DNA from: Pseudoips prasinana
Lineage: Eukaryota; Arthropoda; Insecta; Lepidoptera; Nolidae
Direction of reading: 5' to 3'
DNA length: 64,000 nucleotides
Assembly (NCBI GenBank): GCA_951640165.1
Contig: OX621241.1
Location: forward strand, 7,016,001 to 7,080,000
Positions within the stretch are counted from its first letter, which is position 1. Every line of letters begins with the position of its first letter. The position numbers and the translations under genes were made by a program. This document shows positions 1 to 10,831 of this stretch, one piece after another. The notes under the pieces are model-generated. The model saw nothing but the letters and a program-made list of their open reading frames with translations, was not told where the DNA came from and searched no databases.

Positions 1-77
1 CGACTATGTACAAACAACGGCACGTCAGTAGAAACTCATTGACCTTGACAACGACTTTATTTCGTAGGTTTTTAAGA

Positions 78-297
78 TTAATAATTTTAATGTTGTATTT
101 CCGAGTGTGTGTAAGGTCGCCAGAGCTCATTGGGGTGGGGGGAAGGGTCAGCAACACTTGTTTGGTGACTTTTAAAGGCCGCCAATGCACCCGCGACACC
201 TCTGGTGTTGCCAGTGTCCATGGGCGGCAGTGATCACTTACCATCAGGTGACCCACTAGCTCTTTTGTCGCCCTCTGATATAAAAATAATATATGTT
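78..297 (+). mobile_element. SINE-T copy, 5' truncated
   Basis: This copy matches the fuller copy at 19225-19535 from the AATAATTTAATGTTG region onward, through GCCAGAGCTCAT and the tail GGGCGGCAGTGATCACTTACC, and ends in a short A-rich tract. The first part of the element (GGTAGGGCACAGCG) is missing. It lies tail-to-tail with a reverse copy at 301-543, making a large imperfect inverted repeat. Its 3' tail is homologous to the end of the LINE at 26652-28519, so that LINE type probably mobilised it. Confidence 0.8.
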
Positions 298-300
298 ATC

Positions 301-543
301 ACCGCCGCCCATGGACACTCGCAACCCCAGAGGAGATACGGGTGCGTTGCCGGCCTTGAAAACAGTCAGCAAATAAGTGTAGTTGACCCTTCCCCCCACC
401 CCGATGAGCTCTGGCGACCTTACTTACACTCGGGAACACGACATTAAAGTTATTAATGTTATAATTACGGAATATCTTCTTTAAGGTGGAGGTACCTCCC
501 CAGACGGGCTGCTCTTTGAGCGAATGAACGCTGTGCCCTACCT
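301..543 (-). mobile_element. SINE-T copy, inverted
   Basis: This is the reverse complement of the SINE-T sequence. It begins inside the tail (GGCGGTG reversed) and reaches the 5' start GGTAGGGCACAGCGTTC near 543. It lacks its own poly-A end because it meets the plus-strand copy there. The simplest reading is that the copy at 78-297 inserted into the tail of this older one. Confidence 0.8.
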
Positions 544-2237
544 ATCAGATTGGTGATTGGAGGACGCGGGCGGGCTGAGGGGATTATTCACGTCCTAATG
601 GATGACCGTAATGTCAAGAACGACGATAGTTTAATACATAATCTGTGTTTAATTTAAATAGTAAATTGCATTAATGACTGTTAACTATTTTTAGAAACAA
701 AAGACATTTGTGCTTCAATGTTCTGTTTCTTAGTGATTAAATTCGTTGTGGGATCCAAGACAGTTAGAGCGATTCTCCGGGACATGCCTGAGTTTCACCA
801 CTGAGTGTCATTTCATTGTGTACGAGCGTTGATCGTGGCTTACAGTAGTAGTCTTGGGTAAGAGGGATATATTCCAACCGATAAGCATTGCATAGACAAA
901 ACACATGAGAAGTTAATACTACATTGAAATATAACTAGAATAATACATTAAAATATATTAGTTACAGAGTAAGTTGAACGATAAATCAATGATCATATTT
1001 TAGTACCTTCGTAATCTCAATGTGATTTAAATGTTATGATTTGTGCAGATATCGATTGAAAACAAGATATACGAGTTCATTTTTAGTTTATGTGTAAAAA
1101 ATGGTAATTGAACAACACAAATTCAAACTTATTTCCAGTTTATTGATTACGTTCATATAGTATAGGTATATACCTATATATGAATTTGTGTTGTTTTATC
1201 TGCTGTTGGGATTAGAAACTTCAACACTTTTTTATTGCCCTTTTTGGAGGTTAGATTTTCAGTCATAAACTTTATGTTTCTCGCTTTTGCTTTTTGTTAT
1301 AGAGACTGTGGTGACGTTAGACTGAAAATAATTTAATACAATTGTACCTTTTTATTTAATTCTATTGAATTACACAAAAATTAGCTACGTGTTTTGTTTA
1401 TTCCATAAAAACTAATTAACTAAGTCTCAAATGAAATAATAATACAGTGACTTGATTCTTACCAACTCAACTAATTTTAACATCTTTGTGTTCCTATCTG
1501 TTGACGTTATTATGAAAAGGACAAGGTACTTTTTTCTGCCAATATAATTTAGTCGCGTAATACTAATGGAAAATAAACCGTCATGTGATAACTTATTGCC
1601 TTATTATCAGTGATCGGAATAGGTAAGATTGATTTCGGGTCATTGATCTCAAACGTATATGTTAATATGGGTATGCCTCCAAGTTTCCGGAATTATAAAA
1701 TTAAGTATTATGAATAAACTATTTTTTTAAAAATTTTGTTACATCATTATGGCACTCAACACCTAAATCGTGTTGTGATTTTGTAACAATCATAAATTGT
1801 ATTATATTGTACTAAAAATAAACATTTCTTGCTTACTTATGATACGTTTTGCGAAACGTTAGGAACTTCCGGAACTATTTTCTGGACTTCCGGTAACATT
1901 TCTGGTAATTTTTGGAAATATGGCATGTCCATGTTATAATTTCATGGTGCAATTACGAAAAATCAATATACCAATTCCGATTACTGCTTATTATACATTT
2001 CGGGGAAACAGTCTTATTAGTTTGACAGTTCAGAGTAGGTATACTCGATACTTTTTTCTTTAGAAGTCTTTGGTGATCTCATAGTCGTATCATTTAATGT
2101 ACTTGTACCCAGACTGACTTTATTTGGTTTTCCGTTAAACTATTATACTTTGGAACGCGTTACCTCCCGAGATGAAGATGGCTAAGAACTACTGTTCGTT
2201 TATAATAACTGTTATTATAAAATCTCGAGACAACTAA
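544..2237. other. no gene seen; AT-rich DNA with one short inverted repeat
   Basis: No reading frame resembles a known protein. The only structure noted is a small inverted repeat at about 1110-1195, where GAACAACACAAATTCA meets its near complement after some 55 bases. This could be a tiny MITE. The rest is AT-rich sequence with scattered poly-A and poly-T runs. Confidence 0.5.
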
Positions 2238-2330
2238 CACACTGCCATCGGATCACAAACTAGGCACACCTTATGGCAACCGGACAAATAATATACATAC
2301 TTATATATTTCTGAATATATAGATTTTATT
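2238..2330 (-). mobile_element. degenerate SINE-A/C-like 3' fragment
   Basis: The stretch containing ACACACTGCCATCGGATC, ACTAGGCAC and CATACTTATATA resembles the reversed 3' half of SINE-A/SINE-C (CTTAGTTTGGGATCAGATGG). It is strongly diverged and has no tRNA-like head. A similar fragment is at 44323-44420. Confidence 0.4.
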
Positions 2331-2754
2331 GTCAAATTACACGAACAAATTACCTTACCAAGGCACACCATAACTATCTAAGGATAGTTAAGTGAGGTTA
2401 AGTTATTTTTAAAATACAGCGTGTCCCACCATTAAACGTCGATTTCAATGTAACAATGCAGATATTTTTAGTGTGTCTCTTTTCCTCATTGATATGTTGC
2501 AAGGCATATGTAGCATAACTCGTTTAACAATCCGTCAATTGGTGGTGCATTAGTCCAGATTGTGATTTATCTTATGCCTAAGCGTCGTAAGTTCCAATCC
2601 GACTGCCCGAGGCCTTATTATTTCTATGTCATTGTGTTTTAATAAAATTGTTACATTCGTTTGTTCGATTCATTTATTAACTATTAGCAAGTCCTATTTA
2701 TATTTGGTTTGGAATATATTAATTATCTACCCCAATACATGGCAAATCATATAT
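2331..2754. other. no gene; possible old tRNA-like SINE head
   Basis: No coding signal. Around 2545-2615, TGGTGCATTAGTCCAG followed by AGTTCCAATCC could be the worn A and B boxes of a tRNA-derived SINE, with an AT-rich body after it. The match is weak. Confidence 0.3.
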
Positions 2755-4549
2755 ATATAAGATAGTAGTTTAAGATCATCGTCATAATGCTATCGGTGAT
2801 CACGCTAAAGTATGGAAATTTCTAAACTCAATGGGGATTGGAAAGTCTCGCCAAAATGCAATTCCTAAAGACTTAGATGTAAATTTACTCAATAAACATT
2901 TTACTGCGTCGTCCAATTTTGATAGGGCACTTAAAATTAATACATTAAATTATCTTTCATCGCTACCTATCCCCAAATACTCTCAGTTCGTCTTTAATCA
3001 ATTGTCGGCTTGTGATGTCAGGAAGAGTATACTGTCAATTTCATCCAATGCTGTAGGAACTGACAGTATCAGTCGTAATATGATCATTCCCATCCTTAAT
3101 GAAATCCTTCCTGTCGTAAGCCATATCCTTAATTTTTCCCTATCCCATGGGGTCTTTCCATCAGCATGGAAAGACGGCCAAATAACCCCGTTACCAAAAA
3201 AATCCAATCCAAGTTCCTTTTCCGAGTACCGTCCTATCTCCATACTGCCATTCCTCTCCAAAGTCCTAGAACGCCTTATTCATAACCAATTGAACTCCTT
3301 TCTATGCAAAAATAATCTCCTGAATCCTGTCCAATCCGGCTTCCGTCCTGGTCATAGTACCACGACTGCCTTGATTCATATTACGGAGGATATTATGTCG
3401 GGCATGGAGGAGGGTGATCTGACGGTGTTAGCATTAGTTGATTTCAGTAATGCATTTAACACCGTCGATCACGATATCTTGACAGGTATACTCTGCTCTG
3501 TTAACATATCTCCAACGGCAATTGACTGGTTTCGTAATTACCTGTCTGGCCGCCGGCAACGTATACGTATTGATGACTGCTACTCTTCGTGGTGCAATAC
3601 AAATGTTGGTGTGCCTCAGGGTGGCGTTCTATCTCCGTAACTTTTTGCAATTTTCATAAATTCCATATCCAATCAACTTATTTCATCCTACCACCTTTAC
3701 GCAGATGATCTTCAAATATATTCAAAAGCACCACTTGAAGAGCTTCACGAAGCCATTCATAATATTAATACCGATTTATGTCAGATAACTAGCTGGGCAA
3801 GGTCATATGGACTGCAAATAAATACATCAAAAACGCAAGTCATTGTTGTTGGTAGCTCCAGAAAGATTTCTATGGTAGAATGGTCGCTTGTACCACAGGT
3901 GCGCTTTAATGGTTCAGTCATACCGCTCTCGAAGACGGTAAAAAATCTTGGTCTACATATTGATACCACGTTATCCTGGGGCCCGCAGGTTAAAGAAGTT
4001 AGTCGAAAAATGTTTGCTTCCGCTGGGTCACTTAGACGACTTCGTAATTTTTTGCCGACCACCACCAAGATTGCGCTAGCCCATTCCCTTCTCCTACCGA
4101 TTTTAGACTACGCTGATGCCAGCTATCTCGATATCACGGAGGACCAATTAAACAAACTTGAGAGGCTCCAAAATTTTAGTATTCGTTTCATATTTGGTTT
4201 GCGTAAATATGATCATGTTTCCGAATTTCGTGCAAAACTCAAGTGGTTACCTATACGACTTCGCCGGAATGCTCACATTGTTTCTCTTCTATATAGTATA
4301 TTGTTCAATCCAGCTACTCCGACTTACTTAAAGGAACGTTTTGAGTTCCTCCACGAGACACATTCGAGGTTGCTGAGATCATCGAAAAATTTACGAATCA
4401 AGATACCAATGCACTCCACAAAATTTTTAGACCATTCCTTTTCCGTACAAGCTGCCCGATTGTGGAATGCTTTGCCAGAGACAGTGAGAGGTGCTCAGTC
4501 ACTGGACATTTTTGAGAAAATGGTGAAGAGTTACTATCTTTCTCTTTAA
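2755..4549 (+). pseudogene. jockey/CR1-like LINE reverse transcriptase, one stop
   Basis: This is the reverse-transcriptase part of a non-LTR retrotransposon ORF2; the N-terminal endonuclease is missing. From the ATG at 2831 one frame runs to the TAA at 4547-4549, interrupted by a single premature TAA at 3638-3640. In-frame codons extend upstream to about 2774, so 2831 is not the true start. RT hallmarks in order are the linker, KSNPSSFSEYRPISILP, QSGFRPGHST, LVDFSNAFNTVDHDIL (motif A), GVPQGGVLSP just before the stop, and the catalytic YADD at 3698-3709. The C-terminal LNKLERLQNFSIRFIFG region is typical of jockey/CR1-type thumbs. The stop falls between the GVPQGGVLSP motif and YADD, so this copy cannot make a full enzyme. 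The frame is otherwise open, so the insertion is fairly young. It is 5' truncated, as is usual for LINEs. Confidence 0.85.
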
Positions 4550-4562
4550 CGTTAAATTACTG

Positions 4563-4640
4563 TATATCTTATTCTCCTATGACCTGCCGTGTATATATAT
4601 ATATATATATACACGGCAGGTCATAGGAGAATAAGATATA
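4563..4640. repeat. perfect 78-bp palindrome after the LINE ORF
   Basis: The arms are about 39 bases each with no unpaired loop: TATCTTATTCTCCTATGACC reads into a (TA)n centre and back out as its exact complement. It starts 14 bases after the LINE stop codon. It may be an inverted duplication of the LINE 3' end. Confidence 0.85.
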
Positions 4641-4920
4641 TATATATATATATTTATTTATTTATTTATTGTTAATAGTACCCATGGTACAAAAAAACCA
4701 CAAAAAAAGAAAATAATCATAAAAAAAATTAATCCTTTCTGCTAATTATGCCAACAAATACCCAAATGCCTTTTCTTTACTCCTGGTCCATTCAACGGTT
4801 GCCTGGAAGAGATCGCACTTAGCGATAAGGCCGCCATTTGTACAATCTTAACATACTCAAAGTTCTTATTATGTATTATTTTTTGGTGTACAATAAAGAG
4901 TTACTTACTTACTTAAACTA
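4641..4920 (+). mobile_element. LINE 3' UTR tail ('GGTTGCCTGGAAGAGATCGC' type)
   Basis: The motif CCATTCAACGGTTGCCTGG, GAGATCGCACTTAGCGATAA and GGTGTACAATAAAGAG, then a (TTAC)n tail, is a widespread lepidopteran LINE 3' end. Related copies lie at 54270-54430 (+), 52853-52985 (-) and about 61043-61085 (-). A TTTA-rich run at 4650-4672 separates it from the palindrome. It probably belongs to the reverse transcriptase just upstream. Confidence 0.6.
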
Positions 4921-5300
4921 TCGGGTTTTAGTTACGTTGTACATAATACCCTGCATGTTTACAGAAGTGCTTCTACTGAGAATCAATATGAGTCGCTTGG
5001 CTACACTTTTAAGAGCTGCGAGAATTAATTTGCATGAGCAAAACGTTTCAACGAATTGTGAGGCGAAAAAGATATCAGTGAGTAACAAAATGTTATTATT
5101 ACGTTTAAAAGTTTAATATGTTTACATGAGTTAAATTATATGAGTTTTTATTAAATACGTACTTATTATGTAATTTGATTCTGAACTTTTGACTATCGTA
5201 GTATTTTGATATATATCAATGTTCGTGTTCGTATGAATACAACACGTATTTACCACCTCTGCACCATCCAAAGGTTGATAGGTATAAATAATATAATAAT
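4921..5300. other. no gene seen
   Basis: This is AT-rich sequence between the LINE tail and the next SINE. A 92-codon open stretch overlaps it but has no recognisable motif. Confidence 0.4.
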
Positions 5301-5590
5301 AAGAGAGGTAGGGCACAGCGTTCATTCGCTCGAAGAGCAGCCCGACTGGGGAAGTATCTCCACCTTACAGAAGACATTCCTTAATAATAACATTAATAAT
5401 TTAATGTTTTGTTTCTGGTGTGAATAAGGTCGCCAGAGCTCACCGGGGTGGGGGGGAAGAGTCAGCAACACTTGTTTGCTGACTCTTAAAGGCCGGCAAC
5501 GCACCCGCGATTCCTCTGGTGTGTCCATGGCCGGCGGTGATCACTTACCATCAGGTGACCCACTTGCTCGTTTGTCGACCTCTGACATAA
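5301..5590 (+). mobile_element. SINE-T copy, near full length
   Basis: It starts at AAGAGAGGTAGGGCACAGCG and runs through CCCGACTGGGGAAGTATC and the tail TGATCACTTACCATCAGG to a poly-A at about 5585. I see no clear tRNA-type A and B boxes in its head, unlike SINE-A, -B and -C. Its poly-A abuts the tail of a reversed SINE-A. Confidence 0.85.
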
Positions 5591-5855
5591 AAAAAAATTA
5601 ATAATTATATCCTGGGACATTATTTACACACGGCTGTCTAATCCCAAATTAAGCAGAGCTTGTACTATGGAAACCAGATAACTGATCTACTACATATACT
5701 ACTTTTCTTTTGTAAATACATACTTATATAGATAAATAACACCCAGACTCAGGACAAACAGACATGTTCATGAACACAAATATCTGTCCTGGGTGGGAAT
5801 CGAACTCACGACCTCCGGTGTGAAAAGCAAGCATTTGCCAACCACGCCAGCAGGC
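5591..5855 (-). mobile_element. SINE-A copy (tRNA-derived)
   Basis: In reverse orientation it reads tRNA-like head (box A like TGGCGTGGTTGG, box B GAGTTCGATTCCC), hairpin core, CTGAGTCTGGGTG, then CAGTTATCTGGTTTCCATAG and a tail ending in ATT repeats. It is about 265 bp and complete. It lies tail-to-tail with the SINE-T copy. Confidence 0.85.
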
Positions 5856-5930
5856 CAGTCAATTCTTTAAGGCATTAAGTTCCTCTATGTATATAGATAG
5901 AGAAACTTAATGCCTTAAAGATTTGACTGG
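5855..5930. repeat. hairpin, 27-bp arms
   Basis: CCAGTCAATTCTTTAAGGC at the left is repeated in reverse complement at the right (GCCTTAAAGATTTGACTGG) with one mismatch. The spacer is about 22 bases and is itself partly palindromic. It touches the 5' end of the neighbouring SINE-A. Confidence 0.8.
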
Positions 5931-6327
5931 CTAAAGATTCAAATACATATAGTCGTAAAGATACAAAGTGCGGCAATACGTGTTGCCAACTCAAAATAAA
6001 TGTGGTAGTAATAAGCTCAGAAAATAAAAGAAAGACTCCCATAAATCGGTAAAGGTGGATCAATACCACCCGTTACCCAAGCGGGTCTATCTCTAAAAGG
6101 AGGTTCATTCATACCTACGTGTCAAATGCTTTTAAAACAATGAGGGACAGGCGAGCCAATCTAAGTAATAGGTCGAGGGTTCATACGTCAGAGTGCCAGA
6201 TGGCACTCAGCTTGCGACATCTCTTGAAAGAACCGTTTTATATAGAAATAGGTAATTGATTTAGCGTTCCATCAGTGTGAAGAGACTATTACAGACTGTT
6301 ACTCGACTAGTTTTAAATGTTACTGAA

Positions 6328-6595
6328 TAATAATATAATAATAATATCCTGGGACATTATTTACACACGGCCATCTGATCCCAAACTAAACAGAGCTTGT
6401 ACTATGGAAACCAGATAACTGATATACTACATATACAACTTTTCTTTTTGTAAATAGATACTTATATAGATAAATTACACCCAGACTCAGGACAAACAGA
6501 CATGATCATGCACAAAAGTATCTGTCTTGGGTGGGAATCGAACCTACGACTTCCGGCGTGAAAAGCAAGCATTTGCCAACCATGCCAACAGGCCC
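6328..6595 (-). mobile_element. SINE-A copy
   Basis: It is complete and in reverse orientation: (AAT)n tail at about 6328-6345, ATATCCTGGGACATTATTTA, hairpin core, tRNA-like head ending CAACAGGCC at 6594. It differs by a few bases from the copy 470 bp upstream. Confidence 0.85.
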
Positions 6596-6605
6596 GTAAT
6601 AACAT

Positions 6606-6820
6606 ATCTAGTTCGTCGTATATATGTAAACTCACTTCTCCCACGAGTTTAGCCGCGCGACTATATACCAGCCTTTCTCCGTGAGGCTTTCGGACTTTTT
6701 TAGCTTCTTTCTATGCAAATATACTAGCACATCTCCCACTAGTTCAGATAGTATAAACTAGCACTTCTCAGTGGGGCTTTCGGACTTTGTCAGCTATTTT
6801 CTATGCAAATATTAATTCCC
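6606..6820. repeat. imperfect direct repeat, about 105-bp unit
   Basis: TGAGGCTTTCGGACTTTTTT with TCTATGCAAATAT, preceded by CACTTCTCCCACGAGTTTAG, occurs again as GGGGCTTTCGGACTTTGTC with TCTATGCAAATAT. This is two diverged tandem units of an unidentified repeat. Confidence 0.6.
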
Positions 6821-7133
6821 TATTGATCGCTGTTAGGTGTGAGATAAAAAAAGAAACAAAAAAGAGCATCTACGTTAATTTATATTGTAGATATTGAATT
6901 CCATGCTTAGAGTTTTAAAATAACAAACGTATATACTATGAATGCGTGTTTATTTAATTTTAACTCGAAGTGGTAGTCTCCAATTTTATGCTACTAAAAT
7001 AATTTTTTTATGAACATTTCATTTATGAACTTCAAACTTACGAGTATGTCACTTTTTGGATGGTATATCCAAAAACAATGATACTGATTTATTTATTACC
7101 AGAAGTCTATATGTCCAATGTTATGTTTTTGAA

Positions 7134-7330
7134 GTTATACTTCTTTTGGCGCGATGGAGAAAAATTATGAGAGTGAATTTTTACGATGTGCGCGCACACC
7201 GACACCAAAAAAAATAACAGCATGACGTTAGTTCTAGGTGATATGAAAATTGATAACTATGTTCAAGTTGTATATTAAGAAGTATAACTTCTAACGCGTG
7301 TACACACAAGTACACACAAGTACACACAAG
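7134..7330. repeat. interspersed repeat F with GAAGTTATACTTC-type ends
   Basis: It runs from GAAGTTATACTTCTTTTGGC to AGAAGTATAACTTCTAACGC. The ends are inverted copies of each other around GAAGTTATACTTC. A related copy, in the opposite orientation and internally rearranged, is at 38298-38580. Three tandem TACACACAAG units follow at 7300-7330. It is probably a small DNA transposon derivative. Confidence 0.6.
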
Positions 7331-7370
7331 TTTTTTTTTATATAATAAACAAACGTACGTATTTTTTACA

Positions 7371-7588
7371 CACCCCACCTAATCCCGTGGGAGGCGTAGA
7401 AATCGTCCGATGGAATACCTACCAGAGAACGGGCAGCAGCGTTCTTCTGTGAACTATGCCCATCAAACTGCAATCGCTAACCCGTCTGGCAAGCGTGGTG
7501 ATTATGGCATATCCCCTATTATTTGGGGAGGCTTTTGTCCAGCAGTGGACGTACTTCGGCTGTCATGATGATGATGATGATGATGATA
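7371..7588 (+). mobile_element. RTE-like LINE 3' tail with (ATG)n end
   Basis: CACCCCACCTAATCCCGTGG, GAGGCGTAGAAATCGT, GGCAAGCGTGGTGATTATGG and TTTTGTCCAGCAGTGGACG, followed by (GAT)n, form a common lepidopteran retrotransposon 3' end. Related pieces occur at 21128, 38025, 47950, 63395 and 63571. The 84-codon open stretch over it is not a gene. Confidence 0.65.
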
Positions 7589-8189
7589 ACGTATTTTTTA
7601 CATCGATTCAATCCCTATTTTATAAAAGTTGTGGCGGATTTTTTAAAACCCTTTATTTGTGGATGTTTTTCATACAAATTGTAATTTGTTTCAAAATTTT
7701 AATGGTGTAAACATTCCACGATATCTCTTTTTATACATGACCCGCAACGCATTTAAAAAATAATTAAACTCCTGTACTGCAGTAATAAATACGTGAATCG
7801 CGGTGGACTTGACAAACTTGCAATTTCGTGCAAAAACCCATCCATACTCAGAACAATTATATGGGTCACATAATGTTACGGACTTTTACGGAAATCGAAT
7901 TAAAAATACGATGAAGTAAGGGAATCCATTTTACGGCGATGCGTAATTAAAGTGTAGCTAATTAATTAAAGGCAACAGTATACCAGTAGGGTGTCGAAAC
8001 TAGTGTCTTTAACACCGCTGTCGGTCAAGATAATTTACAGAAAAAAATTAAAATCAAAATCTTTTTTGTCATAAAGCAAACAGAAGATTAGAAACAGTGA
8101 AACTAAAAAAAAAACTAAAATTGGAGTATTAAGATAAAAATGTTTCGCTTGATCTTATAGCAATTTTGAGCAACGAACTGTTTTGAAGA
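7589..8189. other. no gene seen
   Basis: This is AT-rich sequence without recognisable motifs or repeats shared inside the window. Confidence 0.4.
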
Positions 8190-8432
8190 ATAATAATTAA
8201 TAATATCGGTCGGTCATTATTTACACACATCTGATCCCGTTGTCTGATCCCTAAGCAGAGCTTGTACTATGGAAACCAGATAACTAATATACAACTTCTC
8301 TTTTGTAAAAACATACTTATATAGATAAATTACACCCAGACTCAGGATAAACAGATATGTTCATGCACACAAATGTCTGTCCTGGGTGGGAATCGAATCC
8401 ACGACCTTCGGCGTGAAAAGCCCGTAAAGTAA
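8190..8432 (-). mobile_element. SINE-A copy, 5' truncated
   Basis: The reverse-orientation tail, CTTGTACTATGGAAACCAG, and core with CACCCAGACTCAGGATAAAC are present. The copy stops inside the tRNA-like head after GGCGTGAAAAGC, so its first about 25 bases are missing. Confidence 0.8.
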
Positions 8433-8776
8433 AGACTAAGTTAAGTCCCCATAGTATATTTAGCTCAAAAAGTACCTCCGATCCTACCACCTACCTATCC
8501 ACCAAATACTAGGTTTGTTGCCCAATTAATGTTTGGGTTAATTTATAGAGACGGAACGCGTTCTGTAGAGCATGTAACGTTACATAGCAAATTACCCAAT
8601 CAAACACTACTGGATTAACGCCCTGATACATAACCATAAGTTGATAACATGATGAGCAATACGCGTCGTATGTATGCAACACTAAATAAATGCTCACTTA
8701 ACAGTTATTTAGTAACGATACTAATTCACGAACTAAATCAGCGCTTAATAATCCCAAATGTTACTATAGCACACTA

Positions 8777-9275
8777 TGGCCTATCGACGTGGTTGGCAAA
8801 TGCTTGGTATTCACGCTGGAGGTCGTGGGTTCGATTCCCACCCAGGACAGACATTTGTGTGCATGAACATGTCTGTTTATCCTGAGTCTGGGTGTATTTA
8901 TCTATATCAGTACTAGCGGCCCGGTACGTGCTTCGCTACGTATAAGGCATAGTAATAAAAAATGATTATTAAGTTCATTTATTCAAACAAAAAAATATTT
9001 TAATGTGCTAAAGGATGTTGATTTTACACTTTTTCAAGTCTTTTTTTTAAATTTTCCCTACGTACAAACCTTCCCTGGACTTCCACGAATAATTCAAGAC
9101 CAAAATTTGCCAAATCGGTAAAGGCGTTGTTGAGTTATAACATTACAACGAAAGGTGACATTGATTTATATATATATATATATATAAATGTATTTACAAA
9201 AGAAAAATATAATGTGTAGTATAGTTTGGGATCAGATGACTGTGTGTAAATAATGTCCCAGGATATTATTATTCT
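8777..9275 (+). mobile_element. SINE-A copy split by a Helitron
   Basis: The left half (8777-8912) carries the tRNA-like head with a perfect B box (GGTTCGATTCC), the hairpin core and CTGAGTCTGGGTGTATTTAT. The right half (9189-9275) resumes at TGTATTTACAAAAG and continues to CCCAGGATATTATTATTC. The sequence between is the element at 8913-9188. Joining the halves restores the order seen in uninterrupted copies. Confidence 0.8.
8913..9188 (-). mobile_element. non-autonomous Helitron inserted in SINE-A
   Basis: On the minus strand it ends in CTAG. It sits between an A (8912) and a T (9189), as Helitrons do, with no target duplication. The subterminal GC-rich part, CGGCCCGGTACGTGCTTCGC, fits a Helitron end. 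The expected 5' TC is TT here, next to a (TA)n tract. Confidence 0.65.
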
Positions 9276-10490
9276 TATTATATCTCTAATATGTCCAACT
9301 AACCAACAGAAAACGATGGCAGCATAAAATATCAAGCAGGAAATATAACAAATTAGTGCGAGCAAAATAAAATCTTTATGTATCAAATATAACAAAGTTT
9401 TTGTTAATAACGCTGGCATGACTGGTGTCTTATGAAAACCGGGACCGTCAGTTTAACATGCCCCCCAAAGCACGGACAGGCTGATACATTAAACCGTTTT
9501 GACGGTCACACATCTATGTAGTGACCGCGGATTGATGGACCGATGTGTGTGAACTGGCTATAGGTCTTGACTGTAGGTAATGCAGAACAGAACAGACACA
9601 ACTAATTTTACCACCAGCAAAATAGTTAATGGTGCTCATAGTATTACTCACTAGGGGTTATAACGATGGGTTAAAGTATCTAGGAACTCGGACAGTCTGT
9701 AGATTGGAGGTTCTGCACTATGGTTCAACTTCTGACTTTTCCCATGATTCGTCAGGCATGAAAGCTGTCGGTCCCGGATGTTCTCAGGAGACATTAGTCG
9801 TTAAGCCATATAGGCTTATATTGCAGCTTAAACAATTACCACACTAAATTACCATTGTCCATTGATACAGAAGCAAATCTACTAAATAGAGATACTGTCA
9901 ATTTCAATATGAACCCACCAACATGGCGCCGTCTCTACCTACGCATTTAATATTTTGTGGAAATATTATATCTACATACCTAAGCCTTCACAGTTAAGTA
10001 AACATCGGAATTTACCCAAATAATTCACACAAAAAACAACTCTCAAATACTTATCAAAGTATTTATGAACCTACATAACCTTTCACGACGGCTGGAGCAA
10101 AATTCCACGTGTAAAAATAATTTCTGCTCTGTCGATTGAAATGTTTTTTGTATTTAAAACAAAAAGGTTAATAGGGTATGGGGAGTCTTGTCACGTTTGT
10201 GCCCATGTGCCCAGAGGGACACGCTTGAGAAAAATGTACGGAGAGCGCGTGACACGCACGTTTTCCCGCGGCCATATTTTAGCCGTAATCAAAACAGCCT
10301 CCGGTTGTTTATGTATTTTTGATATGCCCGTTTGTTTCGTGTTGCTAGTTACTATGCGCAGTGTGCGTGCGGTTTGAGGGAATCGAACAGTTGTTCGGTA
10401 ACAAAGACCCGTATTTAGAGATGAAACTGAACTGAGCCGTGTTTAATTCAAACTTTCTCAAAGTACAAAATACATATAAGGATATAATAT
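9276..10490. other. no gene; unidentified repeat-like stretch and GC-rich patch
   Basis: From about 9420 to 9845 the text (GTTTAACATGCCCCCCAAAG, AGCTGTCGGTCCCGGATG) resembles tRNA-head SINE or LINE debris also seen near 13500 and 42250, but I cannot bound it. From 10190 to 10380 there is a short CpG-rich patch with no identified product. Confidence 0.35.
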
Positions 10491-10519
10491 CATTACTGAT
10501 AATTTTATTATGAACCTAT

Positions 10520-10645
10520 TGGTCGCAAGTTTGAATGAAATCGCTAGAGCTCATTGGAGAGTCGGAAGTCACAACGTTGCAAGTGGTTACCGTTTCCAAT
10601 GGTAACCACTCGCCATCAGGTCAGCTGTCTTATCTGCCAATTATA
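10520..10645 (+). mobile_element. diverged LINE/SINE-T-type 3' tail
   Basis: CGCTAGAGCTCATTGGAGAG, a small hairpin GTGGTTACC..GGTAACCAC, then CGCCATCAGGTCAGCTG resembles the SINE-T/jockey-like tail (GCCAGAGCTCA..ACCATCAGGTGACCC) but is strongly diverged. A mariner begins directly after it. Confidence 0.45.
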
Positions 10646-10831
10646 TACTATAAGTTGGGGAAAAAGTCTTTTCGCATTATAGTATGTATAAACTTGTCAT
10701 AAAATCTCTTGAGCTATACTATTTGTATCTGGCTCGTTTTGGTATCACTGAAAGTTTAAATTTTAAAGAACATAATTCCAAATTCAAGTTAGGAAAATGT
10801 GTGATTTTCATTTGTTTATCGTACTGTCAAG

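Noticed and set aside
1861..1915. Repeated CTTCCGG phrases as a regulatory cluster
   Set aside because: Only three short matches, irregular spacing, no nearby gene.
2998..3261. Minus-strand frame opposite the LINE RT
   Set aside because: Antisense shadow of a recognised RT frame.
8777..8850. tRNA gene, here and at other box A/box B sites
   Set aside because: The heads have good pol III boxes but are followed by SINE cores and repeat many times; none has a convincing full cloverleaf as a stand-alone tRNA.
10141..10377. 78-codon frame in the CpG-rich patch
   Set aside because: No motif, no splice or promoter support; kept only as part of an unassigned stretch.
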